Assembly: GCA_964529005.1 (NCBI GenBank)
Contig: CAZGUH010000032.1
Span: forward strand, 1 to 45,830
Length of the DNA stretch: 45,830 bases
DNA from: CAZGUH01 sp964529005
GTDB taxonomy: Bacteria; Actinomycetota; Acidimicrobiia; Acidimicrobiales; Ilumatobacteraceae
Direction: 5' to 3'
Shown here: positions 23,331-31,447 of the stretch, piece after piece
How the letters are laid out: each line of letters opens with the position of its first letter
How positions within the stretch are numbered: position 1 is the first letter of the stretch
Notes under the pieces: generated by a model
Database searches by the model: none
What the model saw: the letters and a program-made list of their open reading frames with translations, nothing else
Told to the model about the DNA's origin: nothing
Translations under genes and position numbers: made by a program

Positions 23331-23375
23331 CTGAGGCAGCGAGAAACCAGCAACACCCGTTTCTTGCCTCAGGAG
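23331..23375 (+). promoter_or_regulatory. Hairpin covering the capsid ribosome site
   Basis: CTGAGGCA (23331-23338) pairs with TGCCTCAG (23365-23372), and AGAAAC (23342-23347) with GTTTCT (23359-23364), giving a 14-bp stem with a 3-base bulge and an 11-base loop. The Shine-Dalgarno AGGAG (23371-23375) of the major capsid gene starts inside the 3' arm. It may control capsid translation, protect the 5' end of a processed mRNA, or end upstream transcription. Structure is read from sequence; function is inferred. Confidence 0.6.
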
Positions 23376-23382
23376 CATCACC

Positions 23383-24660
23383 ATGCCCAAGCTGCCCACT
23401 CTCACCAAGGACTCCACGATCGCCGACGTCCGCGGCGCGCTCGTCGATGGCGCCAAGACGCTGATCGAGCTCCGCTCGACGCCGCACGACAAGCGCGGAG
23501 AGACGTTCGCGGCCGACATCAAGGAGACCGCCGACTTCCTCCACGACGCCGACCTCATCGAGAAGTCGCTGCTCGCCGGCGAGCGCCAGCGTCTCGACGA
23601 CGAAGAGCGCCAGCGCCGCGAGGACGAGGACAAGCGCAACAAGGGCTCCGGCGGCCGCAGCCTCGGCGTCGACGCCGACGGCAACGAGATCCGCACCCTC
23701 GGCTGGCAGGTCACCGGCGCCGAAGGGTTCGAGGAGTGGCAGGAGCGGGGCCGGCGCGGCCCGTTCGTCGCCGAGACCCGCAACCTCATCGGCGGATTCA
23801 CCGCCGGCGTCTACGACAGCGGCGCCCACGAGGCCCTGCCCGTCGGCTCGCCGATCATGGTCCCCGGCTCCATCCAGCGTCGCCGCGCCTTCGTGCGCGA
23901 CCTCATGTCGGTGCAGGGCACCGGACTCCGCGTGGTCCCGTACTTCCGCGAGAAGAACCAGCTGACCAACGAGACCGGCGCCCAGATGACGTCGGAAGGC
24001 TCGGCCAAGGCCGAGGTCACGGCTGAGTTCGAGGCCTACTCGGCGATCGTCGAGAAGATCTCGGCGTGGCTGCCCGTCACCGACGAGATCCTGTCCGACG
24101 CCCCGACGCTGCGTGGCTACATCGACACCCGCCTCGAGTACATGCTGATGATCCGCGAGGAGCAGCAGGTGCTCGCCGGCAACGGCACGAGCCCGCAGAT
24201 CGCCGGTCTCGCCAGCCTCTCCGGGTCGGTGCAGACGCAGTCGGCCGTCACCGGCGACTTCCCGGCGACGATCGCCGCGGCGATCGGCAAGGTCGAGAAC
24301 GTCGACGGTGAGGCCGACGGCGGCGTCGGCAACCCGGTCGACTACTGGACCGCGGTCGCCAAGCGCCACGGGGAGCAGTTCGACAACGGCTTCGGCGGCA
24401 GCGCGCCGGCGATCCAGTCGGGCATCACGTGGGGTCTGCCGTGGATCCGCACCCGCGCGATCACATCCGGCGACGGCTGGGTCGGCTCGTGGCAGCTCGG
24501 CTCGACGCTCTTCGACCGCCAGCAGACCACGATCAAGGTCGGCGACCAGCACAGCGACTACTTCGTCCGCAACCTGCTCGTCATCCTCGCCGAGAAGCGG
24601 ATCGCGGTCGCCTGGCACCGCCCCAACCTGTTCGTCGACGTCACCGTCCCGACGAGCTGA
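23383..24660 (+). CDS. Major capsid protein, HK97 fold
   Basis: A 425-residue HK97-type capsid protein. Residues 1-130 are a charged, helical delta domain (DAGLIEKSLLAGE-like, then ERQRLDDEERQRREDEDKR) that acts as internal scaffold and is presumably cut by the protease at 17194-17964. The mature part includes GGFTAGVYDSGAHEALPVGS, KAEVTAEFEAYSAIVEKISA with WLPVTDEILSDAP (N-arm and spine helix region), the loop LAGNGTSPQIAGL, and an end IAVAWHRPNLFVDVTV, all typical of the family. It has a good AGGAG site 7 bases upstream, partly in a hairpin. It lies 5.4 kb from its protease gene because of the sugar-gene insert. Confidence 0.93.
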   Translation: MPKLPTLTKDSTIADVRGALVDGAKTLIELRSTPHDKRGETFAADIKETADFLHDADLIEKSLLAGERQRLDDEERQRREDEDKRNKGSGGRSLGVDADGNEIRTLGWQVTGAEGFEEWQERGRRGPFVAETRNLIGGFTAGVYDSGAHEALPVGSPIMVPGSIQRRRAFVRDLMSVQGTGLRVVPYFREKNQLTNETGAQMTSEGSAKAEVTAEFEAYSAIVEKISAWLPVTDEILSDAPTLRGYIDTRLEYMLMIREEQQVLAGNGTSPQIAGLASLSGSVQTQSAVTGDFPATIAAAIGKVENVDGEADGGVGNPVDYWTAVAKRHGEQFDNGFGGSAPAIQSGITWGLPWIRTRAITSGDGWVGSWQLGSTLFDRQQTTIKVGDQHSDYFVRNLLVILAEKRIAVAWHRPNLFVDVTVPTS

Positions 24661-24666
24661 CCCTCT

Positions 24667-24743
24667 GGCAGGGTCCGCCCACATCGTGCTCGCCCACGCT
24701 GCCACGGCCGGGATCGAGTGCGCTCTGTGCGGCGGACCCTGCC
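24667..24743. repeat. Large-loop inverted repeat after the capsid gene
   Basis: GGCAGGGTCCGCC (24667-24679) and GGCGGACCCTGCC (24731-24743) are perfect 13-bp complements around a 51-base loop, starting 6 bases after the capsid stop. A stem here could attenuate readthrough or shield the 3' end of capsid mRNA, raising capsid yield over the connector genes. An intrinsic terminator with such a loop would be unusual and lacks a T tail. Confidence 0.55.
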
Positions 24744-24805
24744 GGGAACCGTTCCGGCTTCCACCCATTCACGCCCGCTACCCGTTCTTGCCGCCGGAGG
24801 TGATC

Positions 24806-24931
24806 ATGGAGACCCACCCTGCGGTCGACCAGCCGCCCGCCCCGACGGCGCAACGGCGGCGGCCCAAGGGCGAAGACGAGGCGAAGCGGCCCACTGAGGA
24901 CCGCTGCCGTCAGCCGGCGGAGGACCGCTGA
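24806..24931 (+). CDS. Small basic/acidic protein after the capsid gene
   Basis: A 41-residue highly charged protein (METHPAVDQPPAPTAQRRRP and on). The ATG at 24806 is preceded by GGAGGTGATC (24796-24805), a perfect complement of the 16S rRNA tail, which decides the start. The frame is open to a GTG at 24686, but that part runs through the inverted repeat. It ends on the next gene with an ATGA-type overlap. Small Pro/Lys/Arg proteins in this position occur in many siphoviruses; the function is unknown. Confidence 0.5.
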   Translation: METHPAVDQPPAPTAQRRRPKGEDEAKRPTEDRCRQPAEDR

Positions 24932-25506
24932 TGCTGGTCACCGTCGAGCGTTACCGGCAGATCACCGGCGACGGGTCGACACTCGCCCCGCTGGTGACCG
25001 CGCGGATCGAGCAGGCGACCGAGCGGCTCGAGGACGACCTCGGCCGGCCGCTCGCGGAGGCGGAGCGCACCGAGACGCTCTGGCCCGACCGGGCCGGCAT
25101 GCTCTGGCCGAGCTGCGTGCCGCTCGTGTCCGCCGGCGGCTACACGATCGTCGGCGACGGACTGGTGTCGACGCTGCCGTTCGGTGTGCCGAGCATCATC
25201 GACGGCAGCTGCTCGGTCGACGTCACCTACACCGGCGGGTTCGTCGAGCGCACCGCCAACCCGACCGCGGCGAACCGTCTGCCGACCTGCATCGAGGCCG
25301 ACCTCGCCTGGGCCGCCCGGGCGCTCGCCCCGCCCGATGCCAGCGGCATCGCCTCCCAGATCCCCGCGGGCGCGACCGAGGTGCAGCTCGGCGACGCACG
25401 CATCCGGTTCGGTGATGGGGGAGCGCCGTCGGTGTCGGCGGCGAACATCGTGTGGTCGCGCCAGACGCTCGCGTGGAGCGCGAACCGTCGACCCCGAGGC
25501 GCGTGA
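24931..25506 (+). CDS. Head-tail connector (adaptor)
   Basis: A 191-residue protein with the helical start of the gp6/gp15 adaptor family (YRQITGDGSTLAPLVTARIE, QATERLEDDLGRPLAEAERT), a beta middle and a C-terminal DLAWAARAL helix. It stacks under the portal ring. It is first of the connector series after the capsid gene, as expected. The ATG overlaps the stop of the gene before by one base. Confidence 0.75.
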   Translation: MLVTVERYRQITGDGSTLAPLVTARIEQATERLEDDLGRPLAEAERTETLWPDRAGMLWPSCVPLVSAGGYTIVGDGLVSTLPFGVPSIIDGSCSVDVTYTGGFVERTANPTAANRLPTCIEADLAWAARALAPPDASGIASQIPAGATEVQLGDARIRFGDGGAPSVSAANIVWSRQTLAWSANRRPRGA

Positions 25507-25838
25507 TGCTGCCCATCGCCACGACCACGATCACCATCGTCGACGTCGACGGCACAGGCGACCCCTACGAGCCCGCCACGCCCACCACGCTCGCCACCGG
25601 CGTGCCCGCGCACTTCTCGGCCCCCAACGGCGCCGACATGGCGATCGGCGGCGACAAGGAGACCGTCACCGCCGTCCTGCTCTGCGACCGCATGCCGACC
25701 CTCGAGCACCACCACCGCGTCGTCGACGACGCCACCGGCGATGAGTACGCGGTCGTGTGGGCGCTGCCACGCCGCGGGTTCGGCCTCGACCATCAGCGCG
25801 CCGGGGTCCGCCTCGTGAAAGGCGCAGCCGATGGCTGA
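25506..25838 (+). CDS. Head closure (stopper) protein, putative
   Basis: A 110-residue beta-rich protein (TTITIVDVDGTGDPYEPATP, VTAVLLCDRMPTLEHHHRVV, YAVVWALPRRGFGLDHQRAG) in the position of the gp16-like stopper that keeps DNA in the full head. The order adaptor, stopper, gp10-like, terminator is standard. Assignment is by order and size. Confidence 0.62.
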   Translation: MLPIATTTITIVDVDGTGDPYEPATPTTLATGVPAHFSAPNGADMAIGGDKETVTAVLLCDRMPTLEHHHRVVDDATGDEYAVVWALPRRGFGLDHQRAGVRLVKGAADG

Positions 25839-26202
25839 CCCGCACGTGGTGTTCGACGAGGCGGCGCTCGACGAGCTCTTCGCGTCGCCGAATGGCCCCA
25901 CCGGCAAGATGCTCGCCCGCAAGATGACGACCGTCGCGCGCTTCGCCAAGCGCATGACACCGGTCGACACCGGCCGCGCTCGGTCGTCGATCGCCGGCGA
26001 GATGGGCGCCGACCCGCAAGGGCTCGTGGCGCGTGTCGGCTCGGACGTCGAGTACTTCCCGTACATCGAGCTCGGCACCACACGCATGTACGCCCGCGCC
26101 CCGCTGCGCCAGGCGCTCGCCGCCGTCATGTCCGGCGGCACGACCGACCCGCTCGGCAAGGACATCCGACGCATCCAACGCGCCCAAAAGGTCGACGAGT
26201 GA
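25831..26202 (+). CDS. HK97 gp10-like neck protein
   Basis: A 123-residue protein with the hallmark of the HK97 gp10 family: VARFAKRMTPVDTGRARSSI followed by strands and YIELGTTRMYARAPLRQAL. These proteins form part of the head-tail joining complex. It overlaps the previous gene by 8 bases and the next by GTGA. Confidence 0.85.
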   Translation: MADPHVVFDEAALDELFASPNGPTGKMLARKMTTVARFAKRMTPVDTGRARSSIAGEMGADPQGLVARVGSDVEYFPYIELGTTRMYARAPLRQALAAVMSGGTTDPLGKDIRRIQRAQKVDE

Positions 26203-26630
26203 GCACGTGGCCTGACGTCGAGGGCGCGGTGCGCACATGGTTGCGCGCGGGCACGGAGGTGTCGGCGATCGTCGGGGCCCGCGTGTTCTTCGGCGTGCCC
26301 CGCGACGCGAAGGAGAGCAGCTTCCCGCTCGTCACCGTGCGCCGCGTCGGCGGCGGCCAGGACACCGGCGACGCCCCCGTCGACCGAGCATTGATCCAGG
26401 TCGACTGTTGGGGCTCGATCGACGCCTCTGGCAACGGTGTGAAGGCCACCGCCACCGCGCTGGTCAACGCGGTGCGCCAGCGTCTCGAAGCAGTGGGAAC
26501 CGACCTGACACCGATCTCCGGAGCCGTGCTCCACGAGGCCGCCGTCGAGTCGGTGCTGTGGCTCCCCGATCCCGACAACGACCGTCCGCGCTACGTCGTC
26601 ACCGCAGAGGTGACGGCGATCAACACCTGA
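26199..26630 (+). CDS. Tail terminator protein
   Basis: A 143-residue protein: WPDVEGAVRTWLRAGTEVSA with VFFGVPRDAKESSFPLVTVR, VDRALIQVDCWG and NAVRQRLEAVG, the strand-helix order of gp17/DUF3168-like tail completion proteins that cap the tail tube and dock it to the neck. The start is GTG at 26199. It lies immediately before the major tail protein gene, as in other siphoviruses. Confidence 0.75.
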   Translation: MSTWPDVEGAVRTWLRAGTEVSAIVGARVFFGVPRDAKESSFPLVTVRRVGGGQDTGDAPVDRALIQVDCWGSIDASGNGVKATATALVNAVRQRLEAVGTDLTPISGAVLHEAAVESVLWLPDPDNDRPRYVVTAEVTAINT

Positions 26631-26643
26631 GGAAAGGGAGCAG

Positions 26644-27210
26644 ATGAGCGCCGCAGGAGGAACCCCCGCCAACGTCAAGCTCGGCCCCGGCCGCCTCTGG
26701 GTCGCGCCGCTCGGCACCGACGAGCCCGTGAGCGCGACCGCCGCCCTCGGCAACGAGTGGTGGGCGATCGGCTACACCGAGGCCGGCACCGAGCTCACGT
26801 GGAACATCACGAGCGACGACATCATCGTCGCCGAGGAGTTCGACCCGATCGACGTGGCCAACACGGCGCGCAACATCCAGATTGCCGTCGAGATGGCCGA
26901 GCGCACCAAGAAGCGCCTCGTCCTCGTCCACGGCGGCGGCGCCGAAGGAGCTGACGACGGCACCCCGTTCGACCTGCCGTCGGCCGAGTCGCCCACCGGC
27001 GTGATGATGCTCTGGGAGTCCGACAAGGACACGGTCACCGCCACCAATCGGCGCCGCCTGTTCCGCAACGTGAAGCCCACCGGCACCATCACCGAGCCGC
27101 AGAACAGGGCGCCGCAGAAGCAGACGATCCGCGCGACGTTCCGCGCGCTCGTCGGCGAGGACGGCTCCGCAGCGGTCCGGTTCTACCCGAACGCATCGGG
27201 CCAGGTCTGA
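26644..27210 (+). CDS. Major tail tube protein
   Basis: A 188-residue protein in the tube-protein position with fitting features: KLGPGRLWVAPLGTDEPVSA, a strand GYTEAGTELTWNI, ITSDDIIVAEEFDPIDVANT, and KKRLVLVHGGG. GGAAAGGGAG (26631-26640) gives a strong ribosome site, suited to an abundant protein. It forms the hexameric rings of the tail tube. Confidence 0.85.
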   Translation: MSAAGGTPANVKLGPGRLWVAPLGTDEPVSATAALGNEWWAIGYTEAGTELTWNITSDDIIVAEEFDPIDVANTARNIQIAVEMAERTKKRLVLVHGGGAEGADDGTPFDLPSAESPTGVMMLWESDKDTVTATNRRRLFRNVKPTGTITEPQNRAPQKQTIRATFRALVGEDGSAAVRFYPNASGQV

Positions 27211-27213
27211 CCG

Positions 27214-27636
27214 GTGGCGCATCGCACCTTCGGGGCGGTGCGCACGGCCGCCGAGCGAGAGCCGATCACATTCGACTTCGGACTGTACGGGGAAGAGACC
27301 TTCATCGTGCGGCCCGACCCGTCGCTCGGCGACACGTTCGACCTCCTCGACGCGCCCGAACCTGCCCCCGGAACCCAGCCGGACGTCGCGCTCGTGCAGA
27401 CGCTCGCCCGGTTCATTCGCCGCATGCTCGTCCCCGAGGACCGGCCCCGGTTCGATCAGACGCTCTACCGGATCCCCTCCACCGAGGCGCACCTGATCCT
27501 CGAGGCCGCCACGTTCATCGCGGAGCAGGTGACCGGTTTCCCTACGGCGCCGTCCACCAGCTCCTCCGGTGGGCGGCGAGCGAATGGGACGACCTCCAGA
27601 CAGCCGTCGGCTGGGCGAGCCCGCTCGAAGCGATGA
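27214..27636 (+). CDS. Tail assembly chaperone (short product)
   Basis: A 140-residue protein (AEREPITFDFGLYGEETFIV, ARFIRRMLVPEDRPRFDQTL) in the lambda G/gpG-like chaperone position. It starts with GTG 3 bases after the tube gene. After residue 110 the zero frame turns into low-complexity Ser/Arg sequence, because the true continuation is in the -1 frame (see 27214-27812). The short form should be the more abundant product. It binds the tape measure during tail assembly. Confidence 0.85.
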   Translation: MAHRTFGAVRTAAEREPITFDFGLYGEETFIVRPDPSLGDTFDLLDAPEPAPGTQPDVALVQTLARFIRRMLVPEDRPRFDQTLYRIPSTEAHLILEAATFIAEQVTGFPTAPSTSSSGGRRANGTTSRQPSAGRARSKR

Positions 27637-27812
27637 GCGCCCGGGCCGCGGTCGGCATGTTCTACAGCCGGGTCACGCACCGCCTCGACGCCGAGGGTCG
27701 GCTGCGTGTCGACGCGCTCCTCGGTGACAAGGCGGCCAAAGCCGAGATTGAGCGCCGTGAGCGTGAGCAGATCGACGCACTCGCCGCTGATGGGCTGATC
27801 GAGGTGCGATGA
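27214..27812 (+). CDS. Tail assembly chaperone, -1 frameshift fusion product
   Basis: The canonical slippery heptamer T TTC CCT lies at 27537-27543 in the correct phase. After a -1 slip the frame reads on as PYGAVHQLLRWAASEWDDLQ through MFYSRVTHRLDAEG and REREQIDALAADGLIEVR to the stop at 27810-27812, which overlaps the tape-measure ATG (27809). The fusion is 199 residues (27214-27543 joined to 27543-27812). The -1 frame has strong coding character with few independent start options. Conservation of this frameshift in siphoviral tail chaperones is established; the site here is read directly. Confidence 0.88.
27537..27543 (+). promoter_or_regulatory. Programmed -1 frameshift site
   Basis: TTTCCCT in the X XXY YYZ phase (codons TTC CCT preceded by T), allowing both tRNAs to re-pair as TTT CCC. 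It links the two parts of the tail assembly chaperone. Very GC-rich, structure-prone sequence follows within 10-60 bases. Confidence 0.85.
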
Positions 27813-30800
27813 GGATCGCGACCGCGTTCGTCGAGCTGCGCACCGAGTCGGCGCGCGCCAAGGCCGACGCGAAGGCCGCGGTGCGCGAGATGACGAAGGG
27901 CGCCGGCAACGTCGACGTGCCCGTCAAGATCGACGAGAAGTCCAAGCGCAAGGCGGTCGCCGATTCGAAGTCGTTGGCGCAGGAGATGTCCAAGACGTTC
28001 GCGCAGTGGTTCACCGCCGCGGCGTTCGTGAAAGGCGTCAACGAGTCGATCCAGGCGGCGTCGCGCCTCGAGCAGGCCGTCGGCGGCACCGAGGCCGTGT
28101 TCAAATCGAGCTCGAAGGTCATCGACCAGTTCGCCAGGACGTCGGCCGATGCCTTCGGCATCTCCGAACGCGCGGCACGCGAGCTCACCTCGCAGATCGG
28201 GTCGCTGCTCAAGGGCTTCGGGTTCACCGAGCCCGAGGCGGCGAAGATGTCGGTGACCCTCGCCAAGCTCGGCGCCGACCTCGCCGCCCTTCACGGCGGC
28301 CGACCCGAGGAAGCTGTGCAGGCATTGGGCGCGGCGCTGCGTGGAGAGTTCGACCCGCTCGAACGCTTCGGTGTGTCGTTGAACGTGACGCAGGCCAACC
28401 TCAAGGCTGTCGAGCTCGGCCTCGCCGACTCCACCTCGAAGGTCGATCTGAACGCCCGGGCGCAGGCGGCGCTCGCGATCATCATGGAGCGCTCCGCCGA
28501 CGCTCAGGGCCAGTTCGCCCGCGAAGCCGGCAGCGCCGCCGGCCAGACAGCGATCGCCACCGCCAAAGCCGAGGACGCGGCCGCCGACTTCGGCTCTGCG
28601 CTCCTGCCCGTCTACACCCGTGTCGTCGATCTGCTCGGCGACGTCGCCGACGGCTTCGCCGCGCTGCCGGCGCCGATGCAGACCGGGCTCGTCGCGCTCG
28701 CCGGATTCGTCGCATTGGCCGGGCCCGTGTCGTCCGCGGCCGAGTCGGTGCGCAGCCTCGTGAAGCGCCTCGGCGAACTGTCGACCGCCAGCAAGATCGG
28801 CGCCGGCAGCCTCATCGGTGTTGCCGTCGCGATCGGTGTCGCCTACGTCGCCTACCAGTCGCTCACGGCGAAGCAACGGGAGGTGAACACCCGGGCGCGC
28901 GAGGTCGCCGACAGCCTCGACGCAGCGACCGCCGCCGCGCTGCGCAACGCCGACGCCAACAGCGGCGCAGCGGCCGCCAACCAAGCGCTCTCCACCGCGC
29001 TCGCCGGCTCCGGCGCTGACGGCGACAAGCTCACCAAGGCCCTCGGCGAGCTCGGACTGACCACCGATGAGGCGCTGTCGACGCTCGTGTCGATCGGCAG
29101 GGACGCCAAAGGCACGCTGACCGATCTTGGCCAACGCGCCGGGCTCACCGCCGAGCAGGCCGAGTTTCTCGCGACTGCCGTCGCCGACACCAGGGCGGCC
29201 GCCGAGGGCAAGTGGGACTGGAAGTGGGACCCCGACGACATCTCTGCGATCACCGCAGTCGTCCGCGACGTCGCCGGCCAGTTCGGCCTCTCTGCGGACG
29301 AGGCCGAAGCCCTCGCGCGCGCGATGGAGGAGCTCCAGGATCAGCAGGAGAAGCTCGACCTCGACAAGGTCATCCGAGAGTTTCTCGCCACCGACGCCGC
29401 CAGCGGCGAGCTCCGCCAACAACTGCTCGGCCAAGCCGAGGCACAGACCGGGCTCAAGCGCTCCGGCGACGACCTGTTGCCCCTCTACATCGCGTACATC
29501 GGACTCCTCGCCCAGAACAAGGACGCCCTCATCGGGACCGAAGGCGCCACCGACAGCGTCGCCGCCGCGCTCACAGCGATGGGCGACAAGACCGCCGACG
29601 CCGGGCGCGAGCTCGCCAAGATCGAAGACGTCAGCACCGACGCCGCCGACGCGCTCGCCGAAGTCGAGCAGCAGGCATCCGACCTCGAGGACGCGCTCGA
29701 CAGGCTGATCGGCAACAACCTCGACCTCTCTGAAGCGTTCGACAACATCACCGCCAAGGCGTGGGAGATGCAGGAGTCGATCGCGCAGAACGGCCGATCG
29801 CTCGACGACACGACGAAGAAGGGGCAGGGCAACCGCGAGTTCTTCCGCGGCTGGGCCCGCGACATCCTCGAGACCGCCGGAGCCATGCTCGCCAACGGCG
29901 CCAGCACCGACGAGGCCGCGGCGAAGGTCGCCGAGCTCACCGAGTCGATGCGTCAGCAGGGCGTCGAAGCGGGCTTCAGCGAGGAGGCGATGGCGGCGCT
30001 GATCGAGGAATTCGGGTTGACCCCCGACCGGGTCGCCACCGCGATCGAGCTCGTCGACTACGACGCCCAGCTCCGCCGCATCGAGGCCCTCGTCGAAGAG
30101 ATCGGTGAGATCCCTGCCGACGCGAAGACCGAGATCGAAGCGCTCATCGACGAGGGCGCGCTCGACGAGGCTGAACGACGCCTCAATGAGTGGAAGACCT
30201 ACAACAACAGGCTCAAGCTCTACACCGACGTCATCACGAGCGGCGGCACCTTCTCGAGCCGCGTCGAGCCCGTCAGCCGACCCCAAGGCGGCATCGACGG
30301 CCACCGCGCGGCGGGCGGGCCGGTGACGATGGGACGCACCTACCTCGTCGGTGAGGAGGGTCCCGAGCTGTTCACGCCGGGCCAGTCGGGCAGCATCACA
30401 CCGAACGACACGCTGCGCGCCGCGGCCGATCGGGCTCGCAACCGGTTCACCGTCGGCGACACGTCCGCGGCCGAGTACCGCACGGTGCTCGACGAGCAGC
30501 TCGCCGCCTACGAGAAGTACTCGAACGAGTGGTTGTCGGTGTGGCGCGAGCTCCGCCAGCTCGACGAGGAGGAGCGCCGCTCCAAGGAGGAGCTCGCCCG
30601 CGCGGAACGCGACCGGGTGGAGGCGATGGCGGAGACCGGCGCGATCTCGCAGGCCGACTACGCCTCCTACCTCCAGTCGCTCATGGACTCCACCGAGAAG
30701 TTCTCGCCCGAGTGGATGGCCGCATGGCGCGAGATGAACCGGCTGCGCGGCGAGGAGCAGCGCGCCGCGCAGAAGCGCGCCGAGGACGAGCAGCAGGCGC

Positions 30801-31447
30801 ACCTCGACCGCCTGGCGAAGCAGTTCACGGCCGCCGAGCGTGCCCTCGCTCTCGAGTCCGCCCAACGCGACGTCGCCGACGCCACGGCGGAATTCGAGCG
30901 CGCCAACTACGAGGCGTTCGTCACCGGCCAGGACCGCAACGCCACCGACGACGACCGGCGCCGCACCGCCGACACCGCGGAGCGGGCGCGCCGGAGGCTC
31001 GCCGACGAGCTCGTCGAAGGAGCCAAGGCCCGCGCCCGCGCCAACGGCTTCGAGGACAACACGGTGGCGTTCGCCCGGTTCGTGCGCGCCGAGATCTCCG
31101 GCGCCGCATCCGGCGCCTACTTCTACGTCGGCGACCTGTTGCAGCAGGCGCTCGTCGGCATCCCCGACCTCGCGTCCGGCGGCATCGTCCGCCCCCGCCC
31201 CGGTGGCACCCTCGTGCGCGCGGGAGAGGCCGGCGAGCACGAGGCCGTGATCCCGCTGTCGCGGCTCCACGAGCTCGTCGCCGCCCACGCAGCCGGCGGC
31301 GGCTCTGATGCCATTGGCATCACACGTGCCGCGCAGCCTGCCGCGCCGCTCGTCGGCTCGCTCACCGTCGGCGATCGCCGAGACCTGCCCGACACCATCG
31401 ACGCGCTCGACCGCATCGCGTGGCAGTACCGAATGAGGCAGCTCTGA
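27809..31447 (+). CDS. Tape measure protein
   Basis: A 1212-residue protein, the longest in the phage, directly after the chaperone. It is rich in Ala and charged helices and has hydrophobic segments around residues 288-345 (ALPAPMQTGLVALAGFVALA, GVAVAIGVAYVAYQSL). The N-terminal third resembles actinophage tape measures (SRLEQAVGGTEAVFKSSSKV). Near the C-terminus a module of about 50 residues is repeated in tandem: AEYRTVLDEQLAAYEKYSNE and ADYASYLQSLMDSTEKFSPE, each followed by W-x3-WRE. From the usual 0.15 nm per residue the tail would be about 180 nm. GGRPEEAVQALGAALRGEFD suggests a conserved core. It sets tail length and is ejected on infection. Confidence 0.93.
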   Translation: MRIATAFVELRTESARAKADAKAAVREMTKGAGNVDVPVKIDEKSKRKAVADSKSLAQEMSKTFAQWFTAAAFVKGVNESIQAASRLEQAVGGTEAVFKSSSKVIDQFARTSADAFGISERAARELTSQIGSLLKGFGFTEPEAAKMSVTLAKLGADLAALHGGRPEEAVQALGAALRGEFDPLERFGVSLNVTQANLKAVELGLADSTSKVDLNARAQAALAIIMERSADAQGQFAREAGSAAGQTAIATAKAEDAAADFGSALLPVYTRVVDLLGDVADGFAALPAPMQTGLVALAGFVALAGPVSSAAESVRSLVKRLGELSTASKIGAGSLIGVAVAIGVAYVAYQSLTAKQREVNTRAREVADSLDAATAAALRNADANSGAAAANQALSTALAGSGADGDKLTKALGELGLTTDEALSTLVSIGRDAKGTLTDLGQRAGLTAEQAEFLATAVADTRAAAEGKWDWKWDPDDISAITAVVRDVAGQFGLSADEAEALARAMEELQDQQEKLDLDKVIREFLATDAASGELRQQLLGQAEAQTGLKRSGDDLLPLYIAYIGLLAQNKDALIGTEGATDSVAAALTAMGDKTADAGRELAKIEDVSTDAADALAEVEQQASDLEDALDRLIGNNLDLSEAFDNITAKAWEMQESIAQNGRSLDDTTKKGQGNREFFRGWARDILETAGAMLANGASTDEAAAKVAELTESMRQQGVEAGFSEEAMAALIEEFGLTPDRVATAIELVDYDAQLRRIEALVEEIGEIPADAKTEIEALIDEGALDEAERRLNEWKTYNNRLKLYTDVITSGGTFSSRVEPVSRPQGGIDGHRAAGGPVTMGRTYLVGEEGPELFTPGQSGSITPNDTLRAAADRARNRFTVGDTSAAEYRTVLDEQLAAYEKYSNEWLSVWRELRQLDEEERRSKEELARAERDRVEAMAETGAISQADYASYLQSLMDSTEKFSPEWMAAWREMNRLRGEEQRAAQKRAEDEQQAHLDRLAKQFTAAERALALESAQRDVADATAEFERANYEAFVTGQDRNATDDDRRRTADTAERARRRLADELVEGAKARARANGFEDNTVAFARFVRAEISGAASGAYFYVGDLLQQALVGIPDLASGGIVRPRPGGTLVRAGEAGEHEAVIPLSRLHELVAAHAAGGGSDAIGITRAAQPAAPLVGSLTVGDRRDLPDTIDALDRIAWQYRMRQL

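Noticed and set aside
23281..24768. Minus-strand open frame of 495 residues over the capsid gene
   Set aside because: Shadow of the capsid gene; low-complexity Arg/Asp/Val sequence without a plausible start.
24686..24805. Zinc-knuckle-like N-terminal part (IECALCGGPC) of the gene after the capsid
   Set aside because: The Cys codons come from the inverted repeat; the perfect Shine-Dalgarno at 24796-24805 favours the ATG at 24806.
27662..31288. A 1208-residue open frame antisense to the tape measure
   Set aside because: It mirrors a long GC-rich gene with strong third-position GC, which keeps one antisense frame open. The sequence has no domains, and the plus strand is clearly coding.
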